The notes under the pieces are model-generated. The model ran no database searches. It was not told the DNA's origin and worked only from the letters and a program-made list of their open reading frames with translations. DNA of 46,025 nt from a bacterium (GTDB lineage: Bacteria > Moduliflexota > Moduliflexia > Moduliflexales > JAUQPW01), in the NCBI GenBank assembly GCA_030550175.1, contig JAUQPW010000040.1, positions 1-46,025 of the forward strand, given 5' to 3'. Positions 33,124-42,615 of the stretch are shown piece by piece. How positions within the stretch are numbered: the stretch's first letter is position 1; the number at the start of each line of letters is the position of its first letter. Position numbers and translations under genes: made by a program.

Positions 33124-34170
33124 ATGAGAACCTTAAAAATTTCCCTGGTAGGAGTAATTTTAGGTATTTCCTTTGTATTAAACGTTGCGGAAGCCGCCAC
33201 AAAGAAAATCTTTCTTTTAGATAGCTATGATGCCACTTATGCCTGGAATATGTCGGAACAGGAAGGGATTCAGACTGCTTTCAAAGACCAGAAGGACATC
33301 GAAGTCAAAGTCCACTTTATGGATACGAAGCGGAACCCTTCTCCAGAATTTAAACAAGAGGCTGGTAAAAAAGCACTAGATGCCATAAAAGCCTATCAAC
33401 CGGATCTCATTATCGCTCTGGATGATAATGCCTCGGAATATGTGATCCAGCAGATTAAAGACATCCCGGTGGTCGTTTGTGGCATCAACGAAGATCCTAA
33501 GAAGTACCAATATGGAGAAAATGTGGCTATTATCTTAGAAAGGCATCCCTTTGATCAGGTGATCAAGCTTTTTAAAGACCTGGTTCCTACGGCAAAAACC
33601 CTTGCCGTTATTACCGATGATACCAAAGAGACTTCTGGAGCTGCCGTGGTGAGGTTAAAAAGCCTGGCCCCTAAAATTAAGGAATCTACCGGGATAGACA
33701 TTGTGGCTTACCATGAAATTGGAAGCTTTCAAGAGTTCCAAACCCTTGTCCAATCCTATCAACCGGGTCAACCCCAGGCTGTAAGCGGTCTTTTAATCTA
33801 TAACTTACATACCTTCAAAGATGAAAATGGTAAAGTGGTGCCTGTTAAGCAAGTTGTTAAGTGGTTTATTGAACGTAATCAACTTCCAGATCTGAACGTT
33901 TTCGACTGGGGTCCTCAGTATGGAATGCTGGCGGCGGTGACCGTCTCCGGGCACGCTCAGGGACTCGAAGCTGGTAAATATGCGCTTCGTATATTAGGTG
34001 GCGAGAAACCCAACACACTACCCATATTAGATCCTAAAACAGGAGATATCCTCCTGAATCTGGCGAAAGCCAAAAAACTGGGTATAGAAATTCCCATAGA
34101 GCTGCTTTCAGTGGCTAGGACCTTTGATAAGATGGAAGCCCTGGATCCCAATTTCCTGGCAACTAAGTAA
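33124..34170 (+). CDS. ABC-type substrate-binding protein (pfam04392-like)
   Basis: A 348-residue periplasmic protein with a Sec signal (SLVGVILGISFVLNVAEAAT). The mature part looks like the ABC_sub_bind family: IFLLDSYDATYAWNMSEQEG, then DLIIALDDNASEYVIQQIKD, IPVVVCGIN, and a late DWGPQYGMLAAVTVSGHAQG. No permease or ATPase gene is next to it, so it may serve a distant transporter or a sensory protein. AAGGAAAA precedes the start. A run of 11 G bases separates it from the glutathione synthetase gene. Confidence 0.82.
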   Translation: MRTLKISLVGVILGISFVLNVAEAATKKIFLLDSYDATYAWNMSEQEGIQTAFKDQKDIEVKVHFMDTKRNPSPEFKQEAGKKALDAIKAYQPDLIIALDDNASEYVIQQIKDIPVVVCGINEDPKKYQYGENVAIILERHPFDQVIKLFKDLVPTAKTLAVITDDTKETSGAAVVRLKSLAPKIKESTGIDIVAYHEIGSFQEFQTLVQSYQPGQPQAVSGLLIYNLHTFKDENGKVVPVKQVVKWFIERNQLPDLNVFDWGPQYGMLAAVTVSGHAQGLEAGKYALRILGGEKPNTLPILDPKTGDILLNLAKAKKLGIEIPIELLSVARTFDKMEALDPNFLATK

Positions 34171-34228
34171 TCAAGACGTGGGGGGGGGGGTAATGGATCG
34201 AGGAACCCGGACCCGGGGAGCAGGAGGT

Positions 34229-35185
34229 ATGAACCGAAGTTTCAAAATTGGTTTTATTATGGATCCTGTAGAGGCTTTAACTCCGGAGGAAGACACCAGT
34301 TTCTCCATTCTCATGGAGTGTCAGCGGCGGGGTCATCGAATTTTTTATATTCATTTAGAGGATTTACTGATTTATCGCGGCGTGGCCATGGCCGAATTAC
34401 AGCAAGTCAAAATAAGCCCTCTATTTGAAGTTATCCCTGAAGGAGCCAAAGAGAAAAGACCGCTCAGTTGGTTAGATGTGGTTTTTAATCGGAAGGAACC
34501 CCCTTTTAATATGGATTACATCTATGCCACTTACATTTTGAGTTTAACGGGCGGTAAAACCTTTCTGATCAATGATCCCCAGGGAATTCGAGGGGCTAAC
34601 GAGAAGCTTTATGCACTCAATTTTCCGGATATTACTCCGGAGACTTGTGTTTCTAAAAATCCCCTACGGCTCAAAGCTTTTCTCAAAGAGGTCGGTGGGG
34701 AGATGGTCATTAAACCTCTCAATGAGCGGGGAGGGCATGGGGTTTTGTATCTTCATGAAGGAGACAAGAATCTCAATGCCATCCTGGAAGTCTCCACCCA
34801 AAACGGGCGAGAGTATATCGTAGCCCAGCGATACCTGCCGGAATCCCGACAAGGAGACAAACGAATTTTGATGTTGGATGGAGAGCCGATTGGGGCGTTT
34901 CTTCGGCTCCCTCCTGAAGAAGACTTCCGGGCCAACATGCACGTCGGAGGAAGAGCCGTTAAAGCTGATATAACGGAAACAGATCGGCAGATTTGTTCGA
35001 TATTATCTGAAAGGTTTCGGCAAGATGGATTATACTTTGTGGGGATTGATGTCATTGGAAATAAAGTGACCGAAATCAATGTGACCAGTCCAGCCGGAAT
35101 TCCAGAAATTAATGCTTTCAACCATGTGAGACTGGAAGAAAAGGTGGTAGATTTTTTAGAGAAAAAGGTAGAGGAGAGAAAATAA
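34229..35185 (+). CDS. gshB: Glutathione synthetase
   Basis: A 318-residue ATP-grasp ligase that joins gamma-glutamylcysteine and glycine. It matches the bacterial GshB layout: IGFIMDPVEALTPEEDTSFS at the N-terminus, VVFNRKEPPFNMDYIYATYI, LINDPQGIRGANEKLYALNF, EMVIKPLNERGGHGVLYL and the metal-binding end GIDVIGNKVTEINVTSPAGI. I chose the ATG at 34229, after GGGGAGCAGGAGG; an ATG at 34193 just after a G-run is the alternative. No gshA is in view. It supplies the thiol used by the glutaredoxin encoded at 22583. Confidence 0.93.
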   Translation: MNRSFKIGFIMDPVEALTPEEDTSFSILMECQRRGHRIFYIHLEDLLIYRGVAMAELQQVKISPLFEVIPEGAKEKRPLSWLDVVFNRKEPPFNMDYIYATYILSLTGGKTFLINDPQGIRGANEKLYALNFPDITPETCVSKNPLRLKAFLKEVGGEMVIKPLNERGGHGVLYLHEGDKNLNAILEVSTQNGREYIVAQRYLPESRQGDKRILMLDGEPIGAFLRLPPEEDFRANMHVGGRAVKADITETDRQICSILSERFRQDGLYFVGIDVIGNKVTEINVTSPAGIPEINAFNHVRLEEKVVDFLEKKVEERK

Positions 35186-35595
35186 AACCTCACCCAGGCG
35201 CTCAATTTCAGGGTGCAGGTACAGAATAAACCGGCCGGGGTTGTATGGGAGCAAGAAGCCGTAATTCGAACTTTTTAATTTTGCCAAGTTCCGGCGTAAA
35301 AAAATAATCCCGAATTCATATCCTCGTTCGTCATATTAAGAGATCTTCCACTACTGGATACGAGGAGGATAAGAGGTTAAAAAACTCCTGGGCCAGCTCC
35401 AGCAGGCCTTTTAGTCATTCTTTTAAGTGGTTTAGAAGTAATTTACAGCTCACCGATAGAGAAAGATAAATCGATTTCTCCAAAGAATCTCTCTATGTTA
35501 GAAGGTAGAAAGCCGGATTCTGAAATGGTTTCCTGGCTTTAGGGGTTTGCTTCTGGAATAAGGAAAAGAGAAGAAACAACATAAGGAGTTAAGTT
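35186..35595. other. Intergenic region, nothing recognised
   Basis: I see no gene, terminator or clear promoter in this stretch, apart from the AAGGAG ribosome site of the next gene (about 35583). Confidence 0.4.
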
Positions 35596-37587
35596 ATGGA
35601 AGAAATTCTCTGGAGACCTTCCGAAGAATTTGTAAAAACAACGAGAATGACTGCCTTTACAGAATGGCTGGGTCGTAAAATCGGGAGAATCTTTCCGGAT
35701 TATAGCTCTCTCCATCAATGGAGCATCGAAAATATTGAAGCATTTTGGGAATCTTACCTGGAGTTTACAGGCGTTCGGTATAGTAAACCCCATTATCAGG
35801 TCTTGAATACCCACAAAATGCCGGGTGCCCGTTGGTTCTCCGGGATGGAATTAAACTTTGCCGAGAATATCCTGGCCAGGGACTTTCAGGGTCCTGCCAT
35901 TGTTTATTATATCGAGAAACCCCTGGACGCCTCAAAGATCAAGGGTTCTTACTCTGGTGAATACAGCTATTCTGAATTGAGGACCCTGGTGGCCCGCTGT
36001 GCCCGGGGACTTCGGAAAGCCGGAATTAAGCCGGGGGATCGGGTTGCCGGTTATGTGGCCAATGTGCCGGAAGCCATCATTGCCTGTCTGGCCTGTGCCA
36101 GTATCGGTGCCAGTTGGAGTAGTGCTTCTCCGGATTTTGGGCTGGAAGCTCTTTGTGATCGGTTCAAACAAGTCGAACCGAAGCTTATTTTTGTGTCTAC
36201 CCATTATCGGTACGGAGGTAAGACCTATTATACGGGTAAGATCGTCAGGGAACTGCCTCACCGACTTCCCTCGGTCCAAACCATTGTATCGATTCCCTAT
36301 CCGGTGGAAGAAGCTCCTCTGTCGGGCGACATAACCTGGGAGGAGTTTCTGGGACCGGCCGATGCCCCTGAGTTAACTTTTACCCAGGTCCCGTTTGATC
36401 ATCCGCTCTATATCCTGTTTTCCTCTGGAACCACAGGAGCTCCCAAATGCATAGTTCATGGAACCGGAGGCACTCTACTCCAACACAGGAAGGAGTTAGA
36501 GCTCCATAGCAATATAGGTCCTGGGGATTCCTTGCTTTACTTTACGACCTGTGGATGGATGATGTGGAACTGGCAGTTAAGTGCTCTATCCCTGGGTGCC
36601 AGACTGTGTCTCTACGATGGTAATCCGGCTTATCCCGAACCGGTTACCCTGTGGCGCGTAGCAGATCAACTAGGGGTTACCCATTTGGGTACGAGCGGTC
36701 GTTATATAGAGAGTTGCATGAAGAGCCAACCCCCCATAGAACCTGGAAGCCTGGGAGAAATGTCTTCTCTTCGTACTGTTCTTTATACAGGATCTCCCCT
36801 TTCCCCCAATGGATTTCGGTGGGTTTATCAGGTCGTGAAAAAGGAGGTTCATCTGGCAGGAATTTGCGGAGGTACGGATATAATCTCCTGCTTCATCCTG
36901 GGAAATCCCAACTTACCGGTTATTGCAGGTGAAATCCAGTGTAAAGGATTGGGCGTGGACGTGGTGGCCTTGAATGAGAAGGGGGAAGTCGTTGTGGGAG
37001 AGCCCGGAGAATTGGTTTGTCGTAAACCTCTTCCTTCGATGCCTCTGGGTTTTCTCAATGATCCTGACGGTCAGCGTTATTATAAGGCCTATTTTGATTT
37101 CTATGCCGGACTCTGGCGTCACGGAGATTATGTGCAATTTATGCCGAGTGGAGGGGTGATTGTGTATGGCCGTAGTGATGCTACCTTAAATCCGGGAGGG
37201 GTTCGAATTGGGAGTGCTGAGATTTATTCGGCGTTAGATCATCTGGATTTTATCAAGGGATCTGTAGTTGTTGGATGGAAACCTCCTAATCAATCCGATG
37301 AAGTCATGGTTCTTTGTGTAGTTTTATCTGGTGGGCGAACCTTAAATGATTCCATAGAGCAGGAGATCCGTCGAACCATCCGGGAAAAATGTTCACCCCG
37401 GCATGTTCCCCATTATATTTTTCAAATTTCAGAAGTTCCCATCACACGAAGTGGTAAAACTGTAGAACTTAGCGTAAAAGCCATACTGGCAGGTAAAACG
37501 GTTTCTAACCTGACTGCCTTAGCAAACCCACAGGTATTAGAGGAATTCGAACAAATTCGACAAAAATTATTGACGGCCCATGGTTAG
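35596..37587 (+). CDS. Acetoacetyl-CoA synthetase
   Basis: A 663-residue adenylate-forming enzyme that activates acetoacetate to acetoacetyl-CoA. It has the acetyl-CoA synthetase-type N-terminal domain (SIENIEAFWESYLEFTGVRY), the P-loop YILFSSGTTGAPKCIVHG near residues 270-290, FTTCGWMMWNWQLSAL, and the hinge YGRSDATLNPGGVRIGSAEI. The catalytic lysine is expected in ITRSGKTVELSVK near the C-terminus. The length and WMMWNW region fit AacS rather than acetyl-CoA synthetase. With the acyl-CoA dehydrogenase gene 18-45 bases downstream it suggests use of ketone bodies, storage polyester products or branched carbon skeletons. Confidence 0.9.
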   Translation: MEEILWRPSEEFVKTTRMTAFTEWLGRKIGRIFPDYSSLHQWSIENIEAFWESYLEFTGVRYSKPHYQVLNTHKMPGARWFSGMELNFAENILARDFQGPAIVYYIEKPLDASKIKGSYSGEYSYSELRTLVARCARGLRKAGIKPGDRVAGYVANVPEAIIACLACASIGASWSSASPDFGLEALCDRFKQVEPKLIFVSTHYRYGGKTYYTGKIVRELPHRLPSVQTIVSIPYPVEEAPLSGDITWEEFLGPADAPELTFTQVPFDHPLYILFSSGTTGAPKCIVHGTGGTLLQHRKELELHSNIGPGDSLLYFTTCGWMMWNWQLSALSLGARLCLYDGNPAYPEPVTLWRVADQLGVTHLGTSGRYIESCMKSQPPIEPGSLGEMSSLRTVLYTGSPLSPNGFRWVYQVVKKEVHLAGICGGTDIISCFILGNPNLPVIAGEIQCKGLGVDVVALNEKGEVVVGEPGELVCRKPLPSMPLGFLNDPDGQRYYKAYFDFYAGLWRHGDYVQFMPSGGVIVYGRSDATLNPGGVRIGSAEIYSALDHLDFIKGSVVVGWKPPNQSDEVMVLCVVLSGGRTLNDSIEQEIRRTIREKCSPRHVPHYIFQISEVPITRSGKTVELSVKAILAGKTVSNLTALANPQVLEEFEQIRQKLLTAHG

Positions 37588-37632
37588 TTATAGGCGCGAA
37601 GTCCTATGATTAACAATGGTCAGAGGACTATG

Positions 37633-38775
37633 ATGTATTATCCCCTCAGTGAGGATGAAAGAATGATTCAAGAAATGGTTCGGAAGCTGGCCCAAAGTGA
37701 AATCGCACCGAGAGCCCGGGAAACCGATGAGAAAGAGCAAATACCGCCGGAAAATATCCGCGTGATGGCAGAGCATGGATTGTTTGGTATGTATATCCCT
37801 CCGGAGTATGGAGGAACTGGCATGTCTCGGCTGGCTTTTGCCATTGTGGTTGAGGAAATTTCCAGGGCGTGTGCGGCTACGGGCACGTTCCTAGCCGATC
37901 AATCCCTGGGAACCTATCCTATCATTTTAGACGGGAATGAAGAGCAAAAACGGAAATACCTGCCGAAATCGGCTACCGGTGAGAAGATTTTCGCATTTGC
38001 CTTGAGCGAACCTAATTCGGGTTCTGATGTAGCCAGTATGCAAACTACGGCAGACCGGGAGGGAGATTACTACGTGTTGAACGGACAGAAACAGTGGATC
38101 ACCAACGGGGATATAGCCGATTACGTCATTGTCTTTGCTAAGACCGATAAAACAAAGGGGGCCAAGGGAATTAGTGCTTTTATCGTGGACAGTAAAACTC
38201 CGGGATTTCGGGTGGGGAAAAAAGAGTTAAAAATGGGAATTCGAGGTTCTTCTACGGTCGCTCTCCATTTTGAAAACTGTCGGGTCCATAAGGATGAAAT
38301 GCTGGGTTCGGAAGGAGAAGGGTTTAAAGTGGCCATGAGAACCCTGGATATGACCCGGCCCAGTGTTGGAGCCCAGGCGGTTGGAATTGCCCAGGCTGCC
38401 TTTGATTTAGCCTTAAAGTACAGCAAGGAACGAAAACAATTTGGACAACCTATCGGACAGTTCCAGGGAATTCAATTTATGTTGGCAGATATGGCCATGA
38501 AGATCCATGCCGCCCGGCTGATGGTTTACAATTCAGCCCAGGCCATTGATGCCCGTCAAGGTCGAGCTACTGTGGAGGCCTCGATGGCTAAGTGCTTTGC
38601 TTCCGATATAGCTATGGAGGTAACTATCGATGCAGTTCAAATTTTTGGGGGTTATGGGTATAGTCGAGAATATCCGGTTGAACGATTAATGCGAGACGCT
38701 AAAATTACCCAGATCTATGAAGGTACCAATCAGATTCAACGGGTGATTATCGCAGAAAACCTGCTGAGGGAATAA
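37633..38775 (+). CDS. Acyl-CoA dehydrogenase
   Basis: A 380-residue FAD enzyme of short/branched-chain acyl-CoA dehydrogenase type. Visible features: FAD/substrate block [56 protein letters not shown], and the catalytic Glu in [11 protein letters not shown] near residue 364. I set the start at the second of two tandem ATGs (37633), with AGAGG 6 bases upstream; an ATG at 37606 would add nine residues. It follows the acetoacetyl-CoA synthetase gene closely and is in the same operon. It would perform the first step of beta-oxidation or branched-chain amino acid catabolism. Confidence 0.92.
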   Translation: MYYPLSEDERMIQEMVRKLAQSEIAPRARETDEKEQIPPENIRVMAEHGLFGMYIPPEYGGTGMSRLAFAIVVEEISRACAATGTFLADQSLGTYPIILDGNEEQKRKYLPKSATGEKIFAFALSEPNSGSDVASMQTTADREGDYYVLNGQKQWITNGDIADYVIVFAKTDKTKGAKGISAFIVDSKTPGFRVGKKELKMGIRGSSTVALHFENCRVHKDEMLGSEGEGFKVAMRTLDMTRPSVGAQAVGIAQAAFDLALKYSKERKQFGQPIGQFQGIQFMLADMAMKIHAARLMVYNSAQAIDARQGRATVEASMAKCFASDIAMEVTIDAVQIFGGYGYSREYPVERLMRDAKITQIYEGTNQIQRVIIAENLLRE

Positions 38776-38829
38776 AGGCAAGTTAGGTAGGAACGGCTCC
38801 TGAAGACTCTGCGATCTCGGGGGTCAAAC

Positions 38830-38930
38830 CGGGGAGTAGGGGAGCCAGGGAATGTGGGGTGTAGGGAAATTAAAAATTAAGAAGCAGAGTACTTTTCTCC
38901 CATACCCCGGGCTCTCACACTCTATTTATG
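38830..38930. repeat. Imperfect inverted repeat between convergent genes
   Basis: A GGGGAGCCAGGGAATGTGGG and GTGTAGGGA arm faces TCTCCCATACCCCGGGCTCT and CACACTC. It resembles the inverted ATACTCCC array at 9180-9243, in more diverged form. It may end both convergent transcripts. Confidence 0.35.
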
Positions 38931-39926
38931 TACGAGGATTTGACCCAGCAGATTCCTGGCATTTTCATGTTTAGGATCTAATTCCAAAACACGTCTTAAT
39001 TCGATTTCGGCCTGTTGGTAATTTCCCTGAGCGGTATAAATAACGGCCAGCATATAACGAGCTTCCGGTAAATAGGAATTGGTTTTCAAAAGCTCCTGTG
39101 CCTCGATAAGGGCACTGGGGTATTTTTTTTGCTTAAAATAAACAACTCCGAGATAATAATGGGCCTCAACTGCCTGTTTGCAAAGTTCAAGGGCTTTTTT
39201 ATAAAAAGAAGCTTCTTCATCGGAACCGTTGTTGAGGGTTCGCCCCTTTTGAATCATCTCCCTGGCCGTAACACAATCTTCCTCGCTCCCTGTAATACTT
39301 TCCGGTGAACTATCTGAATTCCTTTCCAGGATTAAATGCCCCTGGAAAGAATCCACTGTCACCCGAAATTTATTCAAAAAACTTAACCCCAAAAGCCCGG
39401 CAACCTCATTTGAAGTATCTAACCCATCATGAAGAGCCGTTTCAACATTGCGAACTTCCAACTCTCCCACCTTGATGGAGTTAACTTTAATAATAGGTAC
39501 TGTTACTCTGCCATTAGCCGTCTGTAAGGTTGTCTTTACTGCAGAAGGGGAGGGGGTTATACCCAACTCTCTGGCTGTGGCATAAGAAATAACCGTGTAG
39601 GTTGCTCCCGTATCTACAATAAACTTTTTGGTCAATTGGTTATTTAATAAAACCTCCACGAGAATAGCAGAGCCACGACGTTCAAAACCAATAACCGCCC
39701 GATTAGGCTTATATTCTGAAGAAACGGACTCAGCTTGATAAGGAAGCCACTTGTCTCCTCTTTTGACTTCTACATTTTCTACCTGACCTGCAGGCAAGGT
39801 AGTCGTGTAAATATATTTACCATTTACATCCTTCCATCTATAAACCTCTCCAAATACAGGATATATAACAACTATAAACCCCAATAAAACCACCCCTAAC
39901 ATATACCGAAAGAATGGGGTCATCAT
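38922..39926 (-). CDS. Retropepsin-like aspartic protease with DUF4124 and TPR repeats
   Basis: About 334 residues. After an N-terminal hydrophobic signal or anchor comes a DUF4124-like stretch (EVYRWKDVNGKYIYTTTLP). Then a clan AA aspartic protease domain (about 85-205): FIVDTGATYTVIS with the catalytic Asp, and VAGLLGLSFLNKF. Then about three TPR units (about 240-334, such as AHYYLGVVYFKQKKYPSALI). It is expected in the periplasm, where single-domain proteases of this type act as dimers. A GTG at 39932 or ATGs at 39926 and 39923 could be the start; TAGGAG lies upstream. The target is unknown. Confidence 0.78.
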   Translation of the reverse strand: MMTPFFRYMLGVVLLGFIVVIYPVFGEVYRWKDVNGKYIYTTTLPAGQVENVEVKRGDKWLPYQAESVSSEYKPNRAVIGFERRGSAILVEVLLNNQLTKKFIVDTGATYTVISYATARELGITPSPSAVKTTLQTANGRVTVPIIKVNSIKVGELEVRNVETALHDGLDTSNEVAGLLGLSFLNKFRVTVDSFQGHLILERNSDSSPESITGSEEDCVTAREMIQKGRTLNNGSDEEASFYKKALELCKQAVEAHYYLGVVYFKQKKYPSALIEAQELLKTNSYLPEARYMLAVIYTAQGNYQQAEIELRRVLELDPKHENARNLLGQILVHK

Positions 39927-40165
39927 GATCACCGTTCTCCTAAATCCATTGAAACCTCAAGGGAGGCCTATGACCGGTCTTTATGGGTAATGATAAGCAT
40001 CTGACTGGGGTCTTGAACCTCTCATAACTTACAGGTAACTCAGATATTCCCAGAACTTTATATGGGGTTATCAGGTTATGAGGATTCGTTCCCTTGAAAT
40101 TCAAAGTTTAGTAATAGCCAAACAGCCCTTGATTCTCCCTTAACTCGACTTCCAGATCATTGCGT

Positions 40166-40588
40166 TTAGCGACGGCGTCTTCTATACATATCATCTTCGT
40201 CTTCTTCTTCATACTCATCATAGTCTTCATCATCATCATAATCCTCTTCATCATCGTAGTCTTCATCATCGTAATCCTCTTCATCATCGTAGTCTTCATC
40301 ATCGTAATCCTCTTCATCATCGTAGTCTTCATCATCATAATCCTCTTCATCATCGTAGTCTTCATCATCGTAGTCTTCATCGTCATAATCCTCTTCATCA
40401 TCGTAATAATCGTCATTTCGTTTTTTATTCAGAACAACCAGGTCTTCCTCCTTAAAAAACAGGTTTAGCTCATCTGCAATCACACAGAAATTTTCATTTG
40501 GGGTTGAAGCTACTTTATCTTCTACAAGCAGAAGATCTTCTTTATTCTCTGAGGTTATTAATTTTTTTGGAGTAGCTAAAACTTTCAT
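40166..40588 (-). CDS. Acidic repeat protein (Asp/Glu/Tyr tail)
   Basis: A 140-residue protein. The first ~57 residues are ordinary (KLITSENKEDLLLVEDKVAS, then FCVIADELNLFFKEEDLVVL), and I do not recognise them. Residues about 59-134 are an almost pure Asp/Glu/Tyr tract built from units of DDEEDYDDEDY (11 residues, 33 bases of DNA), about five times with drift. It ends abruptly in MYRRRRR. There is no signal peptide. The start has GGGAGAA upstream. Such a tail would be disordered and strongly negative, suited to binding cations or basic partners. Frames on the opposite strand and in other phases are artefacts of the repeat. Confidence 0.65.
   Translation of the reverse strand: MKVLATPKKLITSENKEDLLLVEDKVASTPNENFCVIADELNLFFKEEDLVVLNKKRNDDYYDDEEDYDDEDYDDEDYDDEEDYDDEDYDDEEDYDDEDYDDEEDYDDEDYDDEEDYDDDEDYDEYEEEDEDDMYRRRRR
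40200..40415. repeat. 33-base tandem repeat array in the acidic protein gene
   Basis: On the plus strand, units such as CTTCATCATCGTAATCCTCT followed by TCATCATCGTAGT repeat about five times with a few single-base differences and partial units. The period is a multiple of three, so copy-number change would keep the frame. Confidence 0.75.
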
Positions 40589-41010
40589 AATGGATGGTAT
40601 TCTCCCGAAATTCTTCTGCCATACTTAAAAGTAGAAACAAGGCTTGATATAAAGATCATTTCTCAGTTTTGTTGGTGCCTGCCCTGTTTCTACTGAATTA
40701 CAGAATAGCAGATAAATTCGCCTCCCATCTCTCGAGTGGTTAAAAACTTGACTCATTTGTTATTTTATGCATAGGGTTTTACTTAACTTTGAAGTTAAGT
40801 TATTGCACTCTAAATATAGTAGAGTCTCTCCCTTCTGTCAATGAGTAACCGGAGGTTAATTTTTGCTTTACAAGAAGAATAACTTTTGATAGCGTGGGAG
40901 TCCTGTTGGCTTATATATAAATAGTATGGATACCCCTATGTTGAGTGCTCGCAGATGAAAACCCGAGGATGTTCTCAAACCTGCGGGTGAACAAGGCGAT
41001 ATAAGAGGCT
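40589..41010. promoter_or_regulatory. Intergenic region with a palindrome upstream of the peptidase gene
   Basis: No gene is seen. ACTTAAC (about 40781-40787) pairs with GTTAAGT (about 40793-40799) across a TTTGA loop, an operator-like palindrome lying between two divergent genes. I do not recognise a regulator for it. Confidence 0.35.
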
Positions 41011-41949
41011 ATGTTGAAAGTACTCCCTGATAAAATTACCAAGAAAATCACCGATAAAGTTCCAAGTAAAGCGTTACCGATTACAATTCAAATTCTGGCT
41101 ATTATTATTGTGGTGGGTTTAGTCGGTGGTATTAAGATTTTAATAAGTCCACCCGAAAAAAAACCGGTTCCCGTACCGCCGCCCCCTCCAGCACCTGTTG
41201 CCGTACCGAAATACTTTCAAGACTATCTGGAAGTTATTACCCGGGCAGACAAAATTGTGAGTGAGAATCCAACCGCTTTTAAGAATTTGAATGAAGTTTC
41301 TCTCATGAATATCCAGGGTGTTTTTCAGATGCCCATCAAAAAACCTGTCAGCTACATGCAACTAAGATTACCCGGGGATCCCCGGGGCTATCGTAATGAC
41401 GTTCATCAGGGAACCGATATCTATGGACTTCCCTGGGGAGAAAAGGTCTATCCTATAGCCCCCGGTGTGGTTATTCGGATTGACAAAAATTATGTACCCT
41501 TAACCAAGGTGACTCGGGATAAAATGCTTGAGCTGACCAGGACGAAGTGGCATGGAACTCCAGGGTCCTTGACCATTCCTTCAGCGGAACAGCCCTATGG
41601 AAATGTTCTAGATAAATTACGAGGCCGACAGGTTTGGATTTATCATGGAAAGAACAAAAACCGAGAGCCTGTTTTAACTATGTACGCCCACCTATCCAAT
41701 GTCAACGATCAATTGAAAGTTTATGACGTGGTAGGCGTAGATAATGTTATTGGATTTGTGGGAAACTCAGGAACCAGTGGGGAAGTTGAGCATAGTAAGT
41801 CCAGGGAGGTTCACCTTCATTTCGAGATTTTTGTTGGAGACCGCTATTGGACTCCTAAAAAAGATTGGGAGATCGGTAAGATGCAGGACATAGCTCGTTA
41901 TCAGGAACTCCAGGAAAGCATTATTAAATTGATTCCTTCTCACTACTAA
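41011..41949 (+). CDS. Membrane-anchored M23-family peptidase
   Basis: A 312-residue protein: a cytoplasmic N-terminus, one transmembrane helix (about 24-46, PITIQILAIIIVVGLVGGIK), a proline-rich linker (KPVPVPPPPPAPVAVP), a helical stretch, and a LytM/M23 zinc peptidase domain (about 105-290). The zinc and catalytic residues are His132 and Asp136 (HQGTD), His227 (YAHLS), and His268/His270 (HLHFE). All four key positions are kept, so it is probably an active peptidoglycan endopeptidase facing the periplasm. An insertion of about 50 residues separates the HxxxD and YAHLS motifs. It stands alone, with a terminator after it. Confidence 0.88.
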   Translation: MLKVLPDKITKKITDKVPSKALPITIQILAIIIVVGLVGGIKILISPPEKKPVPVPPPPPAPVAVPKYFQDYLEVITRADKIVSENPTAFKNLNEVSLMNIQGVFQMPIKKPVSYMQLRLPGDPRGYRNDVHQGTDIYGLPWGEKVYPIAPGVVIRIDKNYVPLTKVTRDKMLELTRTKWHGTPGSLTIPSAEQPYGNVLDKLRGRQVWIYHGKNKNREPVLTMYAHLSNVNDQLKVYDVVGVDNVIGFVGNSGTSGEVEHSKSREVHLHFEIFVGDRYWTPKKDWEIGKMQDIARYQELQESIIKLIPSHY

Positions 41950-41959
41950 GGGTTAAGTG

Positions 41960-42010
41960 ACGACTTTAGTTATTTCTTTATAATAAGAAAAAGACTAAAG
42001 TCGTTCTTGC
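41960..42010 (+). terminator. Hairpin terminator after the M23 peptidase gene
   Basis: ACGACTTTAGT (41960-41970) pairs perfectly with ACTAAAGTCGT (41994-42004), with TTTCTT/AAGAAA pairing inside; TCTTG follows. It lies 11 bases after the stop codon and between convergent genes. Confidence 0.55.
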
Positions 42011-42105
42011 CTTCCCTGTAATTCTTCACAGACGACCGACAGGCCTCCTTTCTTAAAGATCTTTAAATTTTATAAGCGTTTTAGCATCCTCCCGATTAAA
42101 CCTCC

Positions 42106-42615
42106 TTACTTCCTAGATTCCGGCTCTTTTTGGGTATCTTCGGCTGCTTTCTCCGGTGCTACTACAGGCTTAAAATCCGGTCGAATTTCTGTATGGCGAA
42201 CCTTTCCCCCTAAATTTGCCGTCCATGTCAGCAGTCCCACATTGATCGCGGCCAGTATCAACGAGGCTTTGATAAGCCAATTTGGAAGGTTTTCCAGATG
42301 ACGAAAGTAAAACAATCCTCCCAAAGCGATCAGGCCCAGTATTTCAACGGTTATCAGGGTTATGAGAGCAGCCTCTTCATGTTCTTCTACAACCGATTCT
42401 GTTACCCCTGGAAGATGTTCGATTACTTTCGCTGCAGGTTCACCTGTAAAGTATACCGGTAGTGCTAGCAAGGCAATAATAATGAAAATTCCCAAACTTA
42501 CCCTTTTGAGTTCTTCACTTTTCTTTACCATGGCAAAGGCCAATAAGAGAAAACCAAATACCATGCCTATCACCGGGAAATGATTAAGGATTAAATGAAT
42601 ATGTGCCAGGTTCAT
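42106..42615 (-). CDS. DUF2231-like membrane protein
   Basis: A 169-residue protein with about four transmembrane helices. It starts LAHIHLILNHFPVIGMVFGF, typical of a group of small membrane proteins with histidines in the first helix, and the acidic loop GVTESVVEEHEEAALITLIT includes another His. These could bind haem or metal, but this is inference. The C-terminal 25 residues are charged. The function is unknown. It is separated from cydB by 620 bases. A GGAGG-like site (TAGGAGGTAAAATTT) precedes the start. Confidence 0.7.
   Translation of the reverse strand: MNLAHIHLILNHFPVIGMVFGFLLLAFAMVKKSEELKRVSLGIFIIIALLALPVYFTGEPAAKVIEHLPGVTESVVEEHEEAALITLITVEILGLIALGGLFYFRHLENLPNWLIKASLILAAINVGLLTWTANLGGKVRHTEIRPDFKPVVAPEKAAEDTQKEPESRK

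Noticed and set aside
40200..40415. CRISPR-like appearance of the 33-base tandem array
   Set aside because: The units are contiguous with no unique spacers and lie inside a coding frame; no cas genes are nearby.
40108..40468. Met/Thr/Lys-rich and Ile/Val-rich frames on both strands over the acidic repeat
   Set aside because: These are translations of the 33-base repeat in the wrong frame; only the Asp/Glu/Tyr frame has a non-repetitive head and a ribosome site.
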